A stretch of DNA of 23,772 bases from NCBI GenBank assembly GCA_945860325.1, contig CAMARL010000008.1, positions 1 through 23,772 of the forward strand, read 5' to 3'. The stretch is from Spirosoma fluviale (GTDB lineage: Bacteria > Bacteroidota > Bacteroidia > Cytophagales > Spirosomataceae). The position numbers and the translations under genes were made by a program. Under the pieces are notes generated by a model. That model was not told the origin of the DNA and searched no databases. It was given only the letters and a program-made list of their open reading frames with translations. Shown here piece by piece: positions 6,618 to 14,808 of this stretch. Each line of letters starts with the position of its first letter. Position 1 is the first letter of the stretch.

Positions 6618-7352
6618 CTACAAATTAATCATTCTTCGAACCAAAATTGACCCAAAATTAAATAACTCAGTTAAAATTGTCTTGAACTTCATACTTGAAA
6701 ATTGGATGCCTTCACGAACCTGTACATAAATCCAATCCAAGCGTATATCCTTTTGGTTTGATGCCATCACCAGAAATTCCATGTCAAATAAAAACGCCGA
6801 AATCTGTGTTTTGAGAAAAATAACCTTGCCTTTTTGATTAAATCCTTTCAGCCCAGATTGCGTGTCTTTTACTTTTAAACGAGGAAAAAACAAGTAATTC
6901 ATGACCTTCAAACTCAAGGAGAAAATTTTACGAGCCAAGGGCAATTGATCATAATAATGCTCATCTCGAACACCAACAACTATATCAACATTTTCTTCAT
7001 CCAATTTTCGATACATCTCCCGTGCGTTTTCCAGTTTATATGGATAATCAGCATCTGTGTAAATAATAATCTCAGAAGTAGTTTGCTTTATTGCTTCCCT
7101 CAAAGCACCGCCCTTTCCTAGATTTTTAGGCAAATCAATAAAATGAAAATGGGGGATTTCAGCGGTTAGAAACTGGATATCTTGTTCATTGATTCCCTTA
7201 GAACTGCCATCATTCACCACGTAAACTGCAATCGGGAGTTCTTTCGGTAATATCTTAACCAATTGCCCATAATAATGCCCCAAATCCTGCGCCCAATGTA
7301 AGTGCGGATTGTAACATGGATGAACTAAGTCAAGAGATTTATGAACTTTCAA
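6618..7352 (-). CDS. GT2 glycosyltransferase, dolichyl/polyprenyl-phosphate mannose synthase-like
   Basis: A 244-residue GT-A fold enzyme. It shows LDLVHPCYNP at the start, VVNDGSS (Asp48), LPKNLGKGGALREAI, the DxD-type metal site at TDADYPY (Asp100, Asp102), KDTQSGLKGF (Asp163) and FLFDMEFL (Asp190, Glu192). This set is characteristic of enzymes that move a sugar from a nucleotide donor to a polyprenyl phosphate. There is no C-terminal pair of transmembrane helices, so it should be peripheral to the membrane, as in single-domain DPM1. No ATG exists between the upstream stop and this domain: the frame begins with a TTG at 7352, which I take as the start. It is the first gene of the unit with the deacetylase and GT87 genes. 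The sugar is not evident. Confidence 0.85.
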   Translation of the reverse strand: MKVHKSLDLVHPCYNPHLHWAQDLGHYYGQLVKILPKELPIAVYVVNDGSSKGINEQDIQFLTAEIPHFHFIDLPKNLGKGGALREAIKQTTSEIIIYTDADYPYKLENAREMYRKLDEENVDIVVGVRDEHYYDQLPLARKIFSLSLKVMNYLFFPRLKVKDTQSGLKGFNQKGKVIFLKTQISAFLFDMEFLVMASNQKDIRLDWIYVQVREGIQFSSMKFKTILTELFNFGSILVRRMINL

Positions 7353-7436
7353 AAATATTTTTTTTGCAATAATACGAAATTTAGGCCTTGGGTATGAATA
7401 AAAAAACGCAGATATTTGTTAGCAAAAATTTTTTCT

Positions 7437-8339
7437 ATGTCAATTCCCCCATTATTAAATTCTGGCGACCTAGTTTCTGTTTTATCACCGGCATCGCATA
7501 CCAACTCAAATGCCTGGGAAAATGGAATTGCATTGCTCGAAAAATGGGGATTACGTGTCGACCGAGGGGAGCATTATTTATCCCAACATTTTGGTTTTGG
7601 AGGTACCGATGCAGAACGTTTAAACGACTTACAAATAGCGCTAGATAATCCAGAAGTTAAAGCCATTTTCCCGATCAGAGGGGGTTATGGCACTAGTCGC
7701 TTATTGGACGATTTAGATTTTTCCCATTTCTTGCAAAATCCGAAATGGATTGTGGGATTTTCAGACATAACCGCATTATTAATGCACATTGATACATTAG
7801 GTGTTGCCGGAATTCATGGCCCAATGCCCAATAATTTTTGCCAAAAAGGAGGAGAATTTTCACTAGAGGCATTGAACGGATTGCTGTTTAATGGACGCGT
7901 CCACTACACATGTAAACCACATGCATCCAATCTATTAGGCGAGGTTCAAGGGAAATTAATTGGCGGAAATCTATCCTTGTTGACACATTTAATAGGCACT
8001 CCAAGCTTTATTAAACCCCATGGAAAAATTTTAGTGATCGAGGAAATTGGCGAGAGACTGTATCACGTAGATAGAATGTTGGTCCAATTAAAACGATCTG
8101 GGTATTTTGAGGGACTTGTCGGCATGATCATCGGTGGATTCACCGATTGCAATGAGGCTCCCTTAACCATCGGAAAATCTGCGCAGGAATTAATTTTAGA
8201 ACATACCAAAGATTATCAATTCCCCATCGCCTTTGATTTTCCATTAGGCCATGTTCCGGCAAACCATCCGGTGGTTTTTGGGGTGAAGACCAACTTACTG
8301 ATAAGTTCTGAAAAAGTCCAACTCTCTGTTCAACTTTAA
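7437..8339 (+). CDS. LD-carboxypeptidase (peptidase family S66)
   Basis: A 300-residue protein of LdcA type, which trims the terminal D-Ala from murein tetrapeptides during peptidoglycan recycling in the cytoplasm. The start is the ATG at 7437; upstream in-frame TTG at 7416 would only add an unconserved heptapeptide. The N-terminal domain has LLNSGDLVSVLSPAS. IRGGYGTSRLLDDLDF leads to VGFSDITALL with the nucleophile Ser109. The C-terminal half has IEEIGERLYHVDRML, where Glu202 is the likely catalytic acid, and FPLGHVPANHPVVFG with His272. Length and motif order match the family. It has no signal peptide. It is divergent from the GT2 unit and 50 bp upstream of the YifB-family gene. Confidence 0.92.
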   Translation: MSIPPLLNSGDLVSVLSPASHTNSNAWENGIALLEKWGLRVDRGEHYLSQHFGFGGTDAERLNDLQIALDNPEVKAIFPIRGGYGTSRLLDDLDFSHFLQNPKWIVGFSDITALLMHIDTLGVAGIHGPMPNNFCQKGGEFSLEALNGLLFNGRVHYTCKPHASNLLGEVQGKLIGGNLSLLTHLIGTPSFIKPHGKILVIEEIGERLYHVDRMLVQLKRSGYFEGLVGMIIGGFTDCNEAPLTIGKSAQELILEHTKDYQFPIAFDFPLGHVPANHPVVFGVKTNLLISSEKVQLSVQL

Positions 8340-8362
8340 GATTCATTTGATGTAATAAGGGC

Positions 8363-8370
8363 TAGATTTG
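8363..8370 (+). promoter_or_regulatory. candidate -7 box for the YifB-family gene
   Basis: TAGATTTG matches the Bacteroidetes TAnnTTTG -7 consensus and would give a very short leader (about 13 nt) before the ATG at 8390. The nearest TTG (8347-8349) is only 13 bp upstream of it, which is too close for a standard -33 element, so the support is weak. Confidence 0.3.
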
Positions 8371-8389
8371 AGTCAATCAATTCGCCACG

Positions 8390-9928
8390 ATGCTCGCAAA
8401 AACATTTGGAAGCTCTGTTTTTGGAGTATCCGCTTCTTTAATAACCATTGAAACCAATGTAGGCCAAGGCACCAAATGTTTTTTAGTGGGCCTCCCCGAT
8501 TCAACCATCAAAGAATCTATCCTTCGAGTAGAATCCGCCTTAAAGCAATTGGGCTTCTTCTTCCCGCGTAGAAAAGTGATTATCAATTTGGCACCAGCCG
8601 ATATTCGCAAAGAGGGATCGGCTTACGATTTACCTATTGCACTTTCCATTTTACATGCCTCTGAACAAATTAGTTTTCCTGATTTAGATCGCTACGTAAT
8701 CATGGGTGAGTTAGGGTTAGATGGCGATTTAAGGCCGATAAAAGGGGCATTGCCCATGGTTTTAGAAGCTAAAAAACAGGGTATTTTTAAAATCATTTTG
8801 CCCAAACAAAATGCCAACGAGGCCGCCATTGTCACTGAGGTGGAAGTCTTTGGGATGGAAACACTCCAAGAGACCGTCCAGTTTTTACGAGGAAAAACGA
8901 TACATCATAAAACTTTGATTAATGTAGATGAATTGTTTACTCATCAAACCAACGATTTTGAGCTCGATTTTTCGAATGTTCAAGGTCAGGCGCACGCCAA
9001 AAGGGCCATGGAAATTGCCGCTGCAGGTGCGCACAACCTCATCATGATAGGTCCGCCGGGTGCAGGCAAAACAATGTTAGCCAAAAGAATTTCGAGCATA
9101 TTGCCGCCGATGACGCTCCAAGAAGCACTCGAAACGACCAAAATACATTCAGTAGCGGGAAAATTAAGTGATAAAAAAGCACTCATTGCGATTAGGCCTT
9201 TCCGTTCGCCCCACCATTCTATTTCTTCCGTAGCTCTGATTGGCGGTGGATCTGTTCCCCAACCAGGGGAAATTTCATTAGCGCATCATGGGGTTCTTTT
9301 TTTAGACGAGCTCCCCGAATTTTCAAGACATGTATTAGAAGTGTTGCGCCAACCGCTTGAAGATCGAAGTATTCATATATCTAGGGCAAGATGGGCGGTC
9401 GAATTTCCGGCTAATTTCATGTTGGTAGCCAGCATGAATCCTTGCCCTTGTGGATTTTACAATCATCCCATCAAGACTTGCACCTGTGGGTCTGAAAATG
9501 TTCGTAAATATTTAAATAAAATTTCTGGCCCATTATTAGATCGGATCGACATGCATGTAGAAATTACCCCTATTTATTATGAAGAAATGACTTCAGAAAA
9601 GCTGACAGAAAGTAGTGAAACGATCCGACAAAGAGTCATAAAGGCCGTTGGCATGCAGAAAAAACGATTTACAGGAGCCGTAAATACCTATTCAAATGCC
9701 TCCATGTCGTCACAAATGGTGAAAGAAATTTGCCAATTAGATGTGGCATCCCAACAACTACTTAAAAGCGCGATGGACAATTTACAACTTTCCGCTAGGG
9801 CCTATGACCGCATTTTAAAACTGGCCAGAACGATCGCAGATTTAAGTCAAACGAATCAAATTGACTTGGCACATGTGGCGGAAGCGATTACCTATCGAAA
9901 TTTAGATAGAGAAAATTGGGCAGGATGA
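8390..9928 (+). CDS. YifB/ComM-family Mg-chelatase-like AAA+ ATPase
   Basis: A 512-residue protein, the usual length of the YifB/ComM family. Members studied in naturally competent bacteria are hexameric helicases that help DNA branch migration during recombination. The N-terminal ChlI-like domain (about 1-180) starts MLAKTFGSSVFGVSA and includes VGLPDSTIKES and RKVIINLAPADIRKEGSAYDLP. The AAA+ core has Walker A GPPGAGKT at 221-228, Walker B GVLFLDE at 301-307 and the sensor region LVASMNPCPCGF. A Cys cluster (CPCGFYNHPIKTCTC, about 352-366) is characteristic. LLDRIDMHVEI supplies the Arg finger. The C-terminal Mg-chelatase domain ends with SARAYDRILKLARTIADL. Bacteroidetes members have not been tied firmly to competence as far as I know. 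Confidence 0.93.
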   Translation: MLAKTFGSSVFGVSASLITIETNVGQGTKCFLVGLPDSTIKESILRVESALKQLGFFFPRRKVIINLAPADIRKEGSAYDLPIALSILHASEQISFPDLDRYVIMGELGLDGDLRPIKGALPMVLEAKKQGIFKIILPKQNANEAAIVTEVEVFGMETLQETVQFLRGKTIHHKTLINVDELFTHQTNDFELDFSNVQGQAHAKRAMEIAAAGAHNLIMIGPPGAGKTMLAKRISSILPPMTLQEALETTKIHSVAGKLSDKKALIAIRPFRSPHHSISSVALIGGGSVPQPGEISLAHHGVLFLDELPEFSRHVLEVLRQPLEDRSIHISRARWAVEFPANFMLVASMNPCPCGFYNHPIKTCTCGSENVRKYLNKISGPLLDRIDMHVEITPIYYEEMTSEKLTESSETIRQRVIKAVGMQKKRFTGAVNTYSNASMSSQMVKEICQLDVASQQLLKSAMDNLQLSARAYDRILKLARTIADLSQTNQIDLAHVAEAITYRNLDRENWAG

Positions 9929-9953
9929 TGTATTTTTGAAAAAAAATAGGTTT

Positions 9954-10970
9954 ATGCTAAAGAAAATTTTAATTCTATTCCTCTTCATTCAACAAATTGC
10001 TTTAGGGCAAAGCAAAACAGAAAACCCTTCATTTAGGCCTTTAGAGAGCTTTGAGCAAATATTTGCCAAAGCTGCCAAAGAAAAAAAGCCCGTATTTTTC
10101 GAAGCATATCTGCCTACATGTTCCCATTGCTTGGCCTATGACAAAACATTACGCGACCCTAAAATTAAATCGTATTTGTCAACTAATTTTTTAGCCTACC
10201 AATTGGATTTGAGCAAAAGAGAGAATGGCTTATTTCTAAGAAAGAATAAAATATTTGTTCCATCGACTCCTTCCTTTATTGTTTTTTCGCCGGAAGGTAA
10301 AGTGATCAATATCGAGCCTGTGGGAGATGAAACCAATTCCATCGATGGGATTCAGTTGATTTTAAATAAAGCGAAAGACATAAATAAAAATATGATCGCA
10401 AGCCTTAAGAAATTTGATGCTGGAGATCAAGATTTTGATAATATGTTATCTGTGGCGCTATTTGCTCGATATACGATGGATACCGTAAAAAATATGGAAG
10501 TCGTTAATAAGCTTGCCAATTCAGTAAAGCCTGATCAGTATCTTGATAAAATGTCATTCCTATTAATGCAGCGAGTGATGTTAGATACGGATAATAAGTT
10601 ATTCCAATTTTTCATTCAAAATCTTCCGGCCTACAAGAAAAAATTCGATTCCTTGGAGGTAAAACAAACGGCTGAAAATGTTCTGATGTCCAGTTTATAT
10701 TGCAGCAGGGCTAGAAAATATTCCACAGGCAAAATTGATCAAATAAAAAGTGGACTCAGGTTATTAGGCGTACCCGAAAATCAAATTGCCACACGCTGTA
10801 TTGTTTTGGAGGTGTTAATTGACCTAGGCCAACAAAATATTCAGGCTGCAACGGGAAAAATCAAAACCTATTATCAAGGAAAACCCATTCCGGAAAAGGA
10901 AATGGAATTTTGGTGCGCGCAATTAAAGCGAAATCAAAAAGCGGAAATGCCTTGCCCTTTAAACCCATAA
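9954..10970 (+). CDS. exported thioredoxin-fold protein with CSHC motif
   Basis: A 338-residue protein from the ATG at 9954; a TTG at 9936 would add six residues before the signal peptide. Residues 1-18 (MLKKILILFLFIQQIALG) are a signal peptide with a likely cut before QSKTEN. The thioredoxin-like domain, about 25-130, has KKPVFFEAYLPTCSHCLAYD with the redox pair Cys56/Cys59 and a cis-Pro region VPSTPSFIVF. This resembles the DUF255/thioredoxin-7 type of domain. Residues 130-338 form an alpha-helical extension with no motif I recognise, with Cys residues at several places (SLYCSRAR, TRCIV, WCAQL, PCPL). It probably acts in the periplasm as a disulfide reductase or isomerase. It starts 25 bp after the YifB-family stop. 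Confidence 0.75.
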   Translation: MLKKILILFLFIQQIALGQSKTENPSFRPLESFEQIFAKAAKEKKPVFFEAYLPTCSHCLAYDKTLRDPKIKSYLSTNFLAYQLDLSKRENGLFLRKNKIFVPSTPSFIVFSPEGKVINIEPVGDETNSIDGIQLILNKAKDINKNMIASLKKFDAGDQDFDNMLSVALFARYTMDTVKNMEVVNKLANSVKPDQYLDKMSFLLMQRVMLDTDNKLFQFFIQNLPAYKKKFDSLEVKQTAENVLMSSLYCSRARKYSTGKIDQIKSGLRLLGVPENQIATRCIVLEVLIDLGQQNIQAATGKIKTYYQGKPIPEKEMEFWCAQLKRNQKAEMPCPLNP

Positions 10971-10997
10971 GATAAATTATATCCATCAAATCGCTTT

Positions 10998-11005
10998 TAC
11001 CTTTG
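10998..11005 (+). promoter_or_regulatory. candidate -7 box for the M28 peptidase gene
   Basis: TACCTTTG is an exact TAnnTTTG match in the 98-bp gap before the M28 gene, giving a leader of about 57 nt. No clear -33 TTG is present at the expected distance. The box is enclosed by two copies of TATCCATCAA (10980-10989 and 11056-11065). Confidence 0.4.
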
Positions 11006-11068
11006 GTATTTTACTGAAAAAAAACTAATTTTCTAAAAGGTTTTCAACTCGGTTCTATCCATCAACCT

Positions 11069-12556
11069 ATGAAAAGAATTTTTACTTTATTTCTCTCACT
11101 TTCAGTTTTGTTCGTTTCCACAAGTTCGACCCCTTTAGGTGGGGAAGAAAGTCTTGAAGACGTATTTAAACGAATAAAAGAGGAGGTTGAAAATAACTCA
11201 AAGGCCTATACAACATTAGGAGATGCTTGCGCTAAAATAGGCCATCGGTTAACGGGTAGTCCTCAGGGGAAAAAAGCAGAAGAGTATGTGTACAAAATGT
11301 TCAAAGATTATGGATTTCGCGATGTAAAATATCAGGGATTTCAAGTAGAAGCTTGGGCTCGAGACACCGTAACTTTATCGGTCGCTCCTCCAAAATCAGA
11401 TGATTTCAGGGAAATCCAAGTAGTTTCACTCGCCATGACTCCCGTGGAAGCTAATATTCAAGGAACCATCGTGGATGTGGGAAATGGCTTGGATGCCGAT
11501 TTTGAATCTAAAAAGGAATGGGTTAAAGGCAAGGTCGTTTTAGCCAACATCGGTTTGTTAGATGCCGCGCCAGGAACTAAAAATTTACATCGATCAGAGA
11601 AAACAGCGCTTGCCATACAATATGGTGCTATTGGCGTTATCTTTTCAAATAGCGTTGAAGGGCAAATCCTATTAACTGGAACGGCGTCTGTCACTGGGAA
11701 TTTAATTTCCATTCCTGCGGTTTGTGTTTCTTATGAAAGTGGGATTGAAATTAGAAAATGGTTGAAAGAGCAACCCGGATTATTGGGATTAATTGAGATG
11801 CATAATGTCAGCCAACCCATTAAAGCGAGAAATGTAATAGCCACTTTAAAGGGAGAGAATCGAAAATACAAACATGAAAAAATTATCATTGGCGGCCATT
11901 TGGATTCATGGGATTTAGCTACAGGCGCCATAGATAATGGAATTGGTTCCTTTTCAGTCATTGACATCGCCCGAACATTCAAAGCATTGGGATTAAAAAG
12001 TAAGCGTACCATCGAATTTGTCGCCTTTATGGGTGAAGAAGGTGGATTGTTAGGTTCCAAAGCCTATGTAGAACGGGCAAAAAAATCAGGGGACATTGAT
12101 CAAATCGTTTATATGATCAATTTAGACATGACCAATAATGTCCACGGATTTAATGGAGGAGGAAGAAAAGAGCTCATGCCCCTTTTAAAAGAAATTGGCG
12201 ACAAGATTAAATCCATCGACGAAAAATTCGCGAATGAACTTGAGAATTCCGCCGGTTTGCATTCAGATCATCAATCTTTTTTACTCGAAGGAATACCTGC
12301 CAGTGCGCCCATGGGGAAATTATCAAAAAGCGTTTTGGACTGCTATCATGCAAATTGTGACGTGTTTGAATTAGTCAATAAGAAAGAATTGGAAAACACC
12401 GTAAAATATACAGCGATGCTACTTTACGGAATGGCAAATACAGTCAATTTCCCTGCAAAACGACTTGATTTCTATTCGACACGTGATTTTTTTATCAAGG
12501 AAAATCTCAGAAGAGAATTGGAATTAGGCAATGAATGGCGCTGGGGCAATGATTAG
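11069..12556 (+). CDS. exported M28-family metallopeptidase with PA domain
   Basis: A 495-residue zinc aminopeptidase/carboxypeptidase-like protein. Residues 1-20 form a signal peptide, so it acts outside the cytoplasm. An N-terminal helical part contains GHRLTGSPQGKKAEEY, typical of M28 enzymes related to carboxypeptidase Q. A PA-type lid domain, about 125-245, contains GKVVLANIG and AIQYGAIGVIFSN. The catalytic domain carries the two-zinc site: GGHLDSWD (His277, Asp279), GAIDNG (Asp289, bridging), FMGEEGGLLGS (catalytic Glu323 and ligand Glu324), INLDM (Asp353) and CYHANCD (His427). All ligands are present, so it should be active. Substrates are likely short peptides, as an inference from the family. 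It precedes ftsZ by 40 bp, but the two have no known functional link. Confidence 0.92.
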   Translation: MKRIFTLFLSLSVLFVSTSSTPLGGEESLEDVFKRIKEEVENNSKAYTTLGDACAKIGHRLTGSPQGKKAEEYVYKMFKDYGFRDVKYQGFQVEAWARDTVTLSVAPPKSDDFREIQVVSLAMTPVEANIQGTIVDVGNGLDADFESKKEWVKGKVVLANIGLLDAAPGTKNLHRSEKTALAIQYGAIGVIFSNSVEGQILLTGTASVTGNLISIPAVCVSYESGIEIRKWLKEQPGLLGLIEMHNVSQPIKARNVIATLKGENRKYKHEKIIIGGHLDSWDLATGAIDNGIGSFSVIDIARTFKALGLKSKRTIEFVAFMGEEGGLLGSKAYVERAKKSGDIDQIVYMINLDMTNNVHGFNGGGRKELMPLLKEIGDKIKSIDEKFANELENSAGLHSDHQSFLLEGIPASAPMGKLSKSVLDCYHANCDVFELVNKKELENTVKYTAMLLYGMANTVNFPAKRLDFYSTRDFFIKENLRRELELGNEWRWGND

Positions 12557-12596
12557 TGAGTAATTTTTTAATTAATATGACAAGCTTTTTTAAAAT

Positions 12597-13886
12597 ATGA
12601 ATAACTCGAATCCTTCTTTCTTTGATCATGATATGGAAATAGTCCCTGAATCTTCGTTTAAGTCAATCATTAAGGTTATTGGTATAGGTGGCGGTGGCTC
12701 TAATGCCGTTCGTCACATGGATAAGTTGCACATTAAAGGTGCTGATTTAATTATCTGTAATACTGATTCACAAGCCTTAGCTTCTAATTCTGTCAAAACA
12801 AAAATTAAACTTGGGAACCAAGGATTAGGTGCGGGAACGGATCCTGAGGTAGGCCGACAAGCTGCCATTGAAAGCAAAGAAGAGCTAAGTAAAATATTAA
12901 CGGATGAAACTGAAATGGTTTTCATTACCGCAGGAATGGGCGGAGGTACTGGAACAGGCGCAGCTCCAGTGATAGCCCAATTAGCACGTGAAAAAGGGCT
13001 TTTGACCGTCGGCATTGTAACAGCTCCTTACAAGTGGGAGGGAAAAGAAAAAATAAATTACGCCTTAAAGGGCATTGAAGAACTTAAAACTTATTGTGAC
13101 ACCGTATTGGTGGTCATGAATGATAAATTGGCCGAAATCCACAAAGATTTAGCCTTAAAAGATGCATTCTCAAAGGCAGATGATGTGCTTGCAAAGGCCG
13201 TAAAAAGTGTCGTTGATGTAATCGCAAAACCAGGTGATGTCAATACGGACTTTATGGATGTCAAGAAAGTATTGAAAAATGCGGGACAAGCCATGATGAG
13301 CTCAGCCTTAGGCCAGGGAGAAGAAAGGGCTTTAATGGCTATTTCAGACGCTTTAGAATCTCCACTTCTTAATTCGCAAGAAATCAAAGGAGCAAAAAGA
13401 ATTTTAGTGACGGTCTCAACCAGTAGCAAGAGAGACTTAGTGATGAGCGAACAAGATATCATTGTTGAGTATTTACAAGCAAGGATTAGTGAGCAGGCAG
13501 ACATGATCAAATTTGGCATATCGACGGACGAAGATTTAGAAGATGATCTTTACTTAACCGTCATTGCCGCAGGTTTTGAACATGAAAATGATGATCTAGA
13601 TAAATTTCACCGAGGAAGTACCGATGGATATAAGCAAGGCACTCCGGCATCCATTTTACAAGCAGGAGACAAATTTGACTTTGACGACTATGGCTCTGGC
13701 GGCCAGGCCGCTGACTTGGAAAATGAGGTCGTAAGGTTTGCTAAATTAGTTGACTTATACAAAAATGGTGGACCCTCAGAAAAAGATTTTGCCATCCCCG
13801 CCTACCAAAGAAATAAGGTGCCTTTATATGATTTGAGGACGGTGCCTCAAGATCGATGGATTGAATTAGCGCTTTACGAAGCGTAA
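12597..13886 (+). CDS. ftsZ: cell division protein FtsZ
   Basis: A 429-residue tubulin-like GTPase that polymerises at mid-cell to form the Z-ring. The nucleotide pocket has IGIGGGGSNAVRHM (31-41), CNTDSQAL, the tubulin signature GGGTGTG at 115-121 and an FtsZ-like PYKWEGKEK loop. The T7 synergy loop is NTDFMD (216-221), with the catalytic acids Asp218 and Asp221 in place, so GTP hydrolysis should be normal. The C-terminal linker (about 330-390) is acidic and Gly-rich. IPAYQRNKV at 400-408 resembles the conserved C-terminal peptide that binds FtsA, but is followed by 21 further residues (ending WIELALYEA). There is no ftsA, ftsQ or murC next to it; the gene lies between an M28 peptidase and cutC. 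Its last 13 bp overlap the end of cutC on the other strand. Confidence 0.92.
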   Translation: MNNSNPSFFDHDMEIVPESSFKSIIKVIGIGGGGSNAVRHMDKLHIKGADLIICNTDSQALASNSVKTKIKLGNQGLGAGTDPEVGRQAAIESKEELSKILTDETEMVFITAGMGGGTGTGAAPVIAQLAREKGLLTVGIVTAPYKWEGKEKINYALKGIEELKTYCDTVLVVMNDKLAEIHKDLALKDAFSKADDVLAKAVKSVVDVIAKPGDVNTDFMDVKKVLKNAGQAMMSSALGQGEERALMAISDALESPLLNSQEIKGAKRILVTVSTSSKRDLVMSEQDIIVEYLQARISEQADMIKFGISTDEDLEDDLYLTVIAAGFEHENDDLDKFHRGSTDGYKQGTPASILQAGDKFDFDDYGSGGQAADLENEVVRFAKLVDLYKNGGPSEKDFAIPAYQRNKVPLYDLRTVPQDRWIELALYEA

Positions 13887-14638
13887 AATTCGCTAACCTT
13901 ATTGACCGTTTCGCGGATTACATCTTCGCTAGCATACATAATTTCAAATTCGGAAATACCTGGAATTCCGCCCATGGAAATATTGGGTCGCCTATATTCC
14001 ATTTGGGAGTCTTTCATGGCCCTCGCACTTAAATGAATGGCGTCAACGCCAATTTGTAAAAATTCCTGGCAATTATCGGGATGAACTCCACTGCCCGCCA
14101 TAATCTCAATACGAGCATTTGACGCATCGACCATCTCGGCAATATTTAATATCCCGTCCAGAGCCTTATCTCGCTGGCCCGAAGTTAAAATCCGAGTAAA
14201 TCCTAGTGAAATTAATGCCTCCATGACGAATAAGGGCTCTTTGGAAACATCGATCGCCCGGTGAAAAGTTAAAGGTATCGTGCCTGTCGCTCTACGAATT
14301 CGCTCGATAAATGTATAATCTATTTCGCCGTTTGGAAGCAAAGCACCCAATACAAGGCCATGAACCCCCGCCTCAATTAATGCCATGGCTTCCGCTTCCA
14401 TCGTATCTTTTTCATAGGAGTCATAACAAAAGTCTCCCCCTCGCGGCCTCAACATGGCATGAACTTCTATGTTGGTTTGCGCTAATACTTGGCTCAACAA
14501 ACCCCCTGAAGGAGTTGTTCCGCCCTCCCATGGTGAAGCACATAATTCGACCCGATTTGCACCGGCACGATCTGCAGCTAAGCAAGAAATGTATGAATAC
14601 GCACAAACTTCTACGGATACACCCAGATTTTTTTTCAT
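13874..14638 (-). CDS. cutC: CutC family protein (copper homeostasis protein CutC)
   Basis: A 254-residue TIM-barrel protein of the CutC family. The N-terminus reads VSVEVCAYSYISCLAADRAG, then ANRVELCASPWEGGTTPSGG, the family signature, followed by VHAMLRPRGGDFCYD and later PLTFHRAIDVS and GFTRILTSGQ. Conserved Cys residues (Cys12, Cys33, Cys71) are candidate metal ligands. The name comes from copper tolerance in E. coli, but the role of CutC there has been questioned and the biochemical function remains uncertain. It has no signal peptide and should be cytoplasmic. It is a lone gene, convergent with ftsZ and divergent from the DUF2795 gene. Confidence 0.92.
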   Translation of the reverse strand: MKKNLGVSVEVCAYSYISCLAADRAGANRVELCASPWEGGTTPSGGLLSQVLAQTNIEVHAMLRPRGGDFCYDSYEKDTMEAEAMALIEAGVHGLVLGALLPNGEIDYTFIERIRRATGTIPLTFHRAIDVSKEPLFVMEALISLGFTRILTSGQRDKALDGILNIAEMVDASNARIEIMAGSGVHPDNCQEFLQIGVDAIHLSARAMKDSQMEYRRPNISMGGIPGISEFEIMYASEDVIRETVNKVSEFYAS

Positions 14639-14727
14639 ATTTATGTCTCAAATTAAGCCAATTTGGCACTTATTTTATATTTATTTAAAATTTAAAAAAT
14701 AAATCTTTTATAAATATTTTTTTATTT

Positions 14728-14735
14728 TACTTTTG
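14728..14735 (+). promoter_or_regulatory. candidate -7 box for the DUF2795 gene
   Basis: TACTTTTG matches TAnnTTTG exactly and faces the DUF2795 gene, giving a leader of about 65 nt. The region upstream is nearly pure A/T, and no TTG lies at -33. The 170-bp gap 14639-14808 must also hold the cutC promoter on the other strand, for which I see no full match. Confidence 0.4.
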
Positions 14736-14808
14736 CAAACCGAAGCGAAGTAATTTCAATTCGGAATACAAAATTTAGAAATATTTTTCAATAATAAATT
14801 TATATCCT

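Noticed and set aside
9931..9938. TATTTTTG as a promoter for the thioredoxin-like gene
   Set aside because: It matches the -7 consensus, but it lies in an A/T run immediately behind the YifB-family gene without a -33 element at a suitable distance; co-transcription is simpler.
13091..13519. Minus-strand open frame of 142 codons opposite ftsZ
   Set aside because: It lies fully inside ftsZ, and its low-complexity Ser/Leu/Ala composition is typical of an antisense shadow.
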